A stretch of DNA of 64,000 nt, taken from contig CAVSQL010000013.1 in assembly GCA_963730065.1 (NCBI GenBank), positions 1 to 64,000 on the forward strand, written 5' to 3'. How positions within the stretch are numbered: position 1 is the stretch's first letter; every line of letters starts with the position of its first letter. Below the pieces are notes generated by a model. It saw nothing but the letters and a program-made list of their open reading frames with translations, did no database searches and had not been told where the DNA came from. The translations under genes were made by a program, and so were the position numbers. Below are positions 60,489 to 64,000 of this stretch, one piece after another. This DNA is from UBA9676 sp963730065 (GTDB lineage: Bacteria > Actinomycetota > Actinomycetes > Streptosporangiales > Streptosporangiaceae).

Positions 60489-61295
60489 TCACGGATGCTG
60501 GCTGCTGACCGAGATCACCTCGCCGGTCAGGTAGGACGCGTAGTCGCTGGCCAGGAAGACGATGACGTTGGCGACCTCCCACGGCTGGGCGGCCCGGCCG
60601 AACGCCTCCCGGCGGGCCAGCTCGGTGAGCAGCTCCTCGCTGGTCACCTTGGCCAGGAAGGGGTGGGTGGCCAGGCTGGGCGCCACCGCGTTGACCCGGA
60701 TGCCGTGCCCGGCCACGTCCAGCGCCGCGCACCGGGTCAGGGCCATCACGCCCGCCTTGGCCGCCGCGTAGTGGGCCTGGCCCGGCTGCGCCCGCCAGCC
60801 GAGCACGGACGCGTTGTTGACCACAGCGCCGCCATGGCCCTGCGCGACCATCTGGCGCGCCGCGGCCCGGGTGCAGCGAAACGTACCGGTCAGCGTGACG
60901 TCCAGCACCGCCCGCCACTGCTCGTCGGTCATGTCCAGCACCGAGCTGGTGCCGCCGAGCCCCGCGTTGTTAACGAGCACGTCGATCCGCCCGAACCGCC
61001 GCACCGCCCCGGTGACGAGCGCCGCGACCTGCGTCTCGTCGGTCACGTCGCAGACCTGCGACCACACCTGGTCCCCGCACCCGGCGGCCAGCTCGTCGCG
61101 GGCCTCTCCCAGCCGCCGCTCGTGCCGGTCACTGATCGCCACCTGGGCGCCTTCCTCCAGGCAGCGCCGGGCCACGGCCGAGCCGATGCCGGTGCCCGCC
61201 GCGGCGGTGACCACCACCACCTTGCCCGCCAGCAGGTCCCGCGCAGCGGGCGGGACTCCGGGTGGGGGCCGGACCCCGGCCGGTGGCGTGGTCAC
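60489..61295 (-). CDS. ipdF: SDR downstream of fadE30 (Rv3559c/IpdF-like)
   Basis: A 268-aa SDR: AAAGTGIGSAVARR (cofactor), NNAGLGGTSSV, NNASVLGWRAQ with the catalytic region and HYAAAK for the Tyr-Lys pair. It overlaps fadE30 by four bases (GTGA), in the same order as Rv3560c-Rv3559c in M. tuberculosis. That SDR has been linked to oxidation of the 5-hydroxyl of the HIP CoA ester (IpdF). The step is assigned from gene order and family rather than from diagnostic residues. Confidence 0.82.
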   Translation of the reverse strand: MTTPPAGVRPPPGVPPAARDLLAGKVVVVTAAAGTGIGSAVARRCLEEGAQVAISDRHERRLGEARDELAAGCGDQVWSQVCDVTDETQVAALVTGAVRRFGRIDVLVNNAGLGGTSSVLDMTDEQWRAVLDVTLTGTFRCTRAAARQMVAQGHGGAVVNNASVLGWRAQPGQAHYAAAKAGVMALTRCAALDVAGHGIRVNAVAPSLATHPFLAKVTSEELLTELARREAFGRAAQPWEVANVIVFLASDYASYLTGEVISVSSQHP

Positions 61296-62485
61296 GGGCG
61301 GGCCTGCCGGGGCAGGCCGAGCGCCCGCTCGGCGATGATGTTGCGCTGGATCTCGCTGGAGCCGCCGTAGATCGTGTCGGCCCGGCTGAACAGGAACAGC
61401 CGCTGCCAGTCATCGAGGTCGTAGGGCTCCCCGCGGGCCACCATGGACGGCGCGCCTTGCACCTCCATGGCCAGCTCACCGAGCTCCTGCCGCCACCGGG
61501 ACCACAGCAGCTTCAGCACCGACGCCGCCGTGCTGGCGGCCTCCGGGCCGGTGGCCGCCCGGTCCGGGTCCGGCGCCAGGGTGCGCAACGCGTGCGCGCG
61601 CATGGCCTCCAGGCCGATCCACGCCCGGGCCAGCTTGTCGCGGAGCACCGGGTCGGCCGCCGCCCCGGTCTGCCGGGCCAGCTCCACCAGCCGGCCGAGC
61701 TCACGCTCGAACCCGATCTGCTGGCCGAGGGTCGCCACCCCCCGCTCGAAGGACAGCGTGCCCAGGGCGACCCGCCAGCCGCCGCCGACCTCGCCCACCA
61801 CGAGATCGCGCTCGGTGCGGGCACCGTCGAAGAACACCTCGTTGAACTCGGCGGTGCCGGTGAGCTGCCGGATCGGCCGGACGGTGACCCCGGGCTGGCG
61901 CATGGGGACCAGCAGATACGACAGGCCAGCGCCCCGCCGCGAGCCCGGCTCGGTGCGGGCCAGCACGAAGCACCAGTCGGCCACGTGAGCCAGCGAGGTC
62001 CACACCTTCTGCCCGGTGATCACCCACTGGCCGCCGTCGGGTTCCGCCGTGGTGGCCACCGCGGCCAGGTCCGACCCGGCGCCCGGTTCGGAGTAGCCCT
62101 GGCACCAGAGCTCATCGACCGCCTTGATCGCGGGCAGGAACCGGCGCTGCTGCTCCGGCGTGCCGAACGCGATCAGCGTCGGCCCGAGCAGTTCCTCGCC
62201 CAGGTAGCCGACCCGGGTGGGCGCGCCGGCGCGGGCGTACTCCTCGTAGAAGATGACCTGCTGGGCCAGGGTGGCACCGCGGCCGCCGTGCTCGGGCGGC
62301 CAGCCCAGGCAGGTCCAGCCGGCCGCCGCCAGGTGCCGGTTCCAGGCCAGCCGCTCGGCATGCGCCTCGTCCTCGCGGCCGGGGCCGCCCGCCCCGCGCA
62401 GCGCGGCGAACCGGCCGGTGAGGCTGCGCTCCAGCCACTCACGAACGCTCCGGCGGAACTCCTCGTCCTCCGAGCTCAGCTGCAC
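61292..62485 (-). CDS. fadE30: Acyl-CoA dehydrogenase FadE30-like
   Basis: A 397-aa acyl-CoA dehydrogenase matching FadE30 (Rv3560c), which dehydrogenates the propionyl side chain of the HIP-type CoA ester produced by FadD3. Blocks: LAAAGWTCLGWPPEHGGRGA, LGEELLGPTLIAFGTPEQQRRFLP, DELWCQGYSEPGAGSDLAAVATTAE, WTSLAHVADWCFVLARTE, LTGTAEFNEVFFDGARTERDLVVGE, FERGVATLGQQIGFERELGRLVELAR (probable catalytic Glu in FERG) and DTIYGGSSEIQRNIIAERALGLPR. Divergent from fadD3 across a perfect KstR2 box. Confidence 0.95.
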   Translation of the reverse strand: MQLSSEDEEFRRSVREWLERSLTGRFAALRGAGGPGREDEAHAERLAWNRHLAAAGWTCLGWPPEHGGRGATLAQQVIFYEEYARAGAPTRVGYLGEELLGPTLIAFGTPEQQRRFLPAIKAVDELWCQGYSEPGAGSDLAAVATTAEPDGGQWVITGQKVWTSLAHVADWCFVLARTEPGSRRGAGLSYLLVPMRQPGVTVRPIRQLTGTAEFNEVFFDGARTERDLVVGEVGGGWRVALGTLSFERGVATLGQQIGFERELGRLVELARQTGAAADPVLRDKLARAWIGLEAMRAHALRTLAPDPDRAATGPEAASTAASVLKLLWSRWRQELGELAMEVQGAPSMVARGEPYDLDDWQRLFLFSRADTIYGGSSEIQRNIIAERALGLPRQARP

Positions 62486-62585
62486 CGCCCTCCCCGCGAC
62501 GGATCCGCGGGCCCGCCGGGGGGGAGGCGGGCCCGCGGAAGCACCGTGTGTGGCCAGCGGCTGTCGCCGCGCGTAGGCTCAGCCT

Positions 62586-62599
62586 ACCAAGCACTTGCT
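62586..62599. promoter_or_regulatory. KstR2 operator between fadE30 and fadD3
   Basis: ACCAAGCACTTGCT matches the KstR2 consensus AnCAAGnnCTTGnT at all ten fixed positions. It lies 16 bp before the fadD3 start and 100 bp before fadE30, the same place as the KstR2 box between Rv3560c and Rv3561. Confidence 0.88.
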
Positions 62600-62615
62600 T
62601 GCTGGAGGAGTCCCG

Positions 62616-64000
62616 GTGGAGCCCGCCACCATCCCGGCCGCGGTCGCGCACGCGGCCTGGGAGTTCGCCGACCAGCCCGCCCTGGCCGAGCCGGGCGGCC
62701 CGCGCATCACCTATGGCGAGCTGCATGAACGGGTCGTCGCGGTCGCCCGGGCGCTGATCGCCGAGGGCGTGGCCGCCGGGGACCGGGTGGCCATCTGGTC
62801 CCCCAACACCCATCACTGGGTGCTGGGCGCCCTCGGCGCGCTCCACGCCGGGGCGGCGCTGGTCCCGGTCAGCACCAGGTTCACCGGCCACGAGGCGCTC
62901 GATGTGATCGGCCGCAGCGGCGCCCGCGCCCTGATCGTGGCCGACCCGTTCCTCGGCACCGACCGGCTCGCCGCCCTCCGCGCCGCCGCCGCCGAAGATG
63001 CCCAACGAGGCCCGGCCGGCTCTCGTCTCGACCGCCTGAGCCTGATCGTGCGGGTGCCCATCGCGGCCGGCCAGGTGACGGGCGGGGCCAGCCCGCCCGG
63101 CGACGGGGCCGGCGGCGCCATCGGCTGGGCCGAGCTGCTCGGCCGGGCGGCCGCCGTACCCGCCGCGGTGGCCGCCGAGCGGGCGGCCGCGGTGAGCCCG
63201 GAGCACGTCAGCGACGTCATGTTCACCTCCGGCACCACCGGGCGGAGCAAGGGGGCGATGACGGCGCACCGGCAGTCACTGGCCGTCGCCCGGGCGTGGG
63301 CCGGGTGCGGGTGCCTGTCCAGCTCCGACCGCTACCTCGTGGTCAACCCGTTCTTCCACAGCTTCGGCTACAAGGCGGGCATCCTGGCCTGCCTGGTCAG
63401 CGGGGCCACGCTGGTGCCGCAGCTGGTCTACGACGCCGGGCGGGCCATGGCGCTGGTCAACGCCGAGCGGATCACCGTGTTCCCCGGCCCGCCGACGATC
63501 TACCAGACCATCCTCGATCACCCGGACCGGGCCGCCCACGACCTGTCCAGCCTGCGGCTCGCGGTCACCGGCGCGGCGACCGTCCCGGTCGCCCTGGTCG
63601 AGCGGATGCGGCAGGAGCTGAGCTTCGAGTCGGTGCTCACCGCCTACGGGCTGACCGAGGCCGTGGTCGCGACCATGTGCCGCCCGGGCGACGACCCGGA
63701 CACGGTGGCCCGCACGTCGGGGCGGGCCGCGGCGGGCTTCGAGGTGCGGGTGGCCGGGCCGGACGGGCACGCCGCCGGGCCCGGTGAGACCGGCGAGATC
63801 CTGCTCCGCGGGCCGAACCTGATGCTGGGCTATCTGGACGACGAGGAGGCCACCCGGGCCGCGGTCGACGCCGGTGGCTGGCTGCACACCGGCGACGTCG
63901 GCCACCTGGACGCCCGCGGCTACCTGACCGTCACCGACCGGCTCACCGACATGTACATCTGCGGCGGCTTCAACGTCTACCCGGCCGAGGTGGAGCAGGT
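62616..64000 (+). CDS. fadD3: HIP-CoA synthetase FadD3-like (3' end cut by window)
   Basis: The first 461 codons of an acyl-CoA synthetase matching FadD3 (Rv3561), which activates HIP, the ring C/D remnant left after loss of rings A and B, in the cytosol. GDRVAIWSPNTHHWVLGALGALHAGAALVPVSTRFTGHEA, DVMFTSGTTGRSKGAMTAHRQSL (P-loop), NPFFHSFGYKAGILACLVSGATLVPQ, PGPPTIYQTILDHP, TAYGLTEA, LHTGDVGHLD and DRLTDMYICGGFNVYPAEVEQV are all FadD3-like; about 50 residues with the A10 lysine lie beyond the edge. GTG 62616 has GGAGGAG five bases upstream. Confidence 0.95.
   Translation, partial: MEPATIPAAVAHAAWEFADQPALAEPGGPRITYGELHERVVAVARALIAEGVAAGDRVAIWSPNTHHWVLGALGALHAGAALVPVSTRFTGHEALDVIGRSGARALIVADPFLGTDRLAALRAAAAEDAQRGPAGSRLDRLSLIVRVPIAAGQVTGGASPPGDGAGGAIGWAELLGRAAAVPAAVAAERAAAVSPEHVSDVMFTSGTTGRSKGAMTAHRQSLAVARAWAGCGCLSSSDRYLVVNPFFHSFGYKAGILACLVSGATLVPQLVYDAGRAMALVNAERITVFPGPPTIYQTILDHPDRAAHDLSSLRLAVTGAATVPVALVERMRQELSFESVLTAYGLTEAVVATMCRPGDDPDTVARTSGRAAAGFEVRVAGPDGHAAGPGETGEILLRGPNLMLGYLDDEEATRAAVDAGGWLHTGDVGHLDARGYLTVTDRLTDMYICGGFNVYPAEVEQ

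Overview
The window comes from a high-GC actinobacterium. Genes are tightly packed, GTG and TTG starts are common, several starts look leaderless, and there are many F420-type enzymes. Much of the right-hand two thirds reads as a rearranged version of the Mycobacterium/Rhodococcus cholesterol catabolic locus. No rRNA, tRNA, CRISPR array or transposase gene was seen. Both ends cut a gene: a DHDPS-family aldolase at the left and fadD3 at the right. Product calls come from reading the sequence and recalling family members; no database search was run.

Region 1 (1-9.6 kb) is a carbohydrate locus. A minus-strand set encodes a SIS-domain sugar-phosphate protein, a MalK-type ATPase, a DeoR regulator, a GH4 glycosidase, a molybdopterin hydroxylase large subunit and a DHDPS-family aldolase. 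A secreted GH114-like hydrolase (polygalactosaminidase family) is divergent from it. A DeoR/AgaR-like direct repeat lies in the shared intergenic region, which suggests use of an amino-sugar polymer.

Region 2 (9.6-24.1 kb) is mixed accessory DNA. It holds a DUF397/ATPase pair resembling whiJ/abaA loci, a second orphan CoxL-type subunit, a PPOX protein, DUF2784 and DUF1269 proteins, a D-aminoacylase-like amidohydrolase and an ECF41 sigma factor with a matching promoter. It also holds a Ddn-like protein, an ATP-grasp protein convergent with a GCS2 ligase, an aldo/keto reductase, a ChaN-like protein and an Eis-like acetyltransferase carrying three single-base frameshifts.

Region 3 (24.1-64 kb) is the steroid region. 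Side-chain genes are fadD19-echA19, fadE26-fadE27, cyp125-fadA5 and the Rv3521-ltp4-ltp3 set. Ring C/D genes are fadD3-fadE30-SDR, echA20-ipdA-ipdB-ipdC with a divergent SDR, and fadA6. A kstR2-like TetR gene, a FabG3-like SDR, an Rv3548c-like SDR, an alcohol dehydrogenase and an aldehyde dehydrogenase accompany them. Seven sites resemble the KstR operator (TnnAACnnGTTnnA) and four resemble the KstR2 operator (CAAG/CTTG half-sites). With few exceptions they divide the genes into a side-chain set and a ring set. Interspersed genes encode a DrrAB-type exporter, an MFS transporter, a lipoprotein amidase, a 2OG-Fe(II) oxygenase and two membrane proteins of unknown role. The hsa/ksh/kstD ring A/B genes, mce4, kstR and the fadE28-fadE29-chsH-ltp2 set are not in the window.
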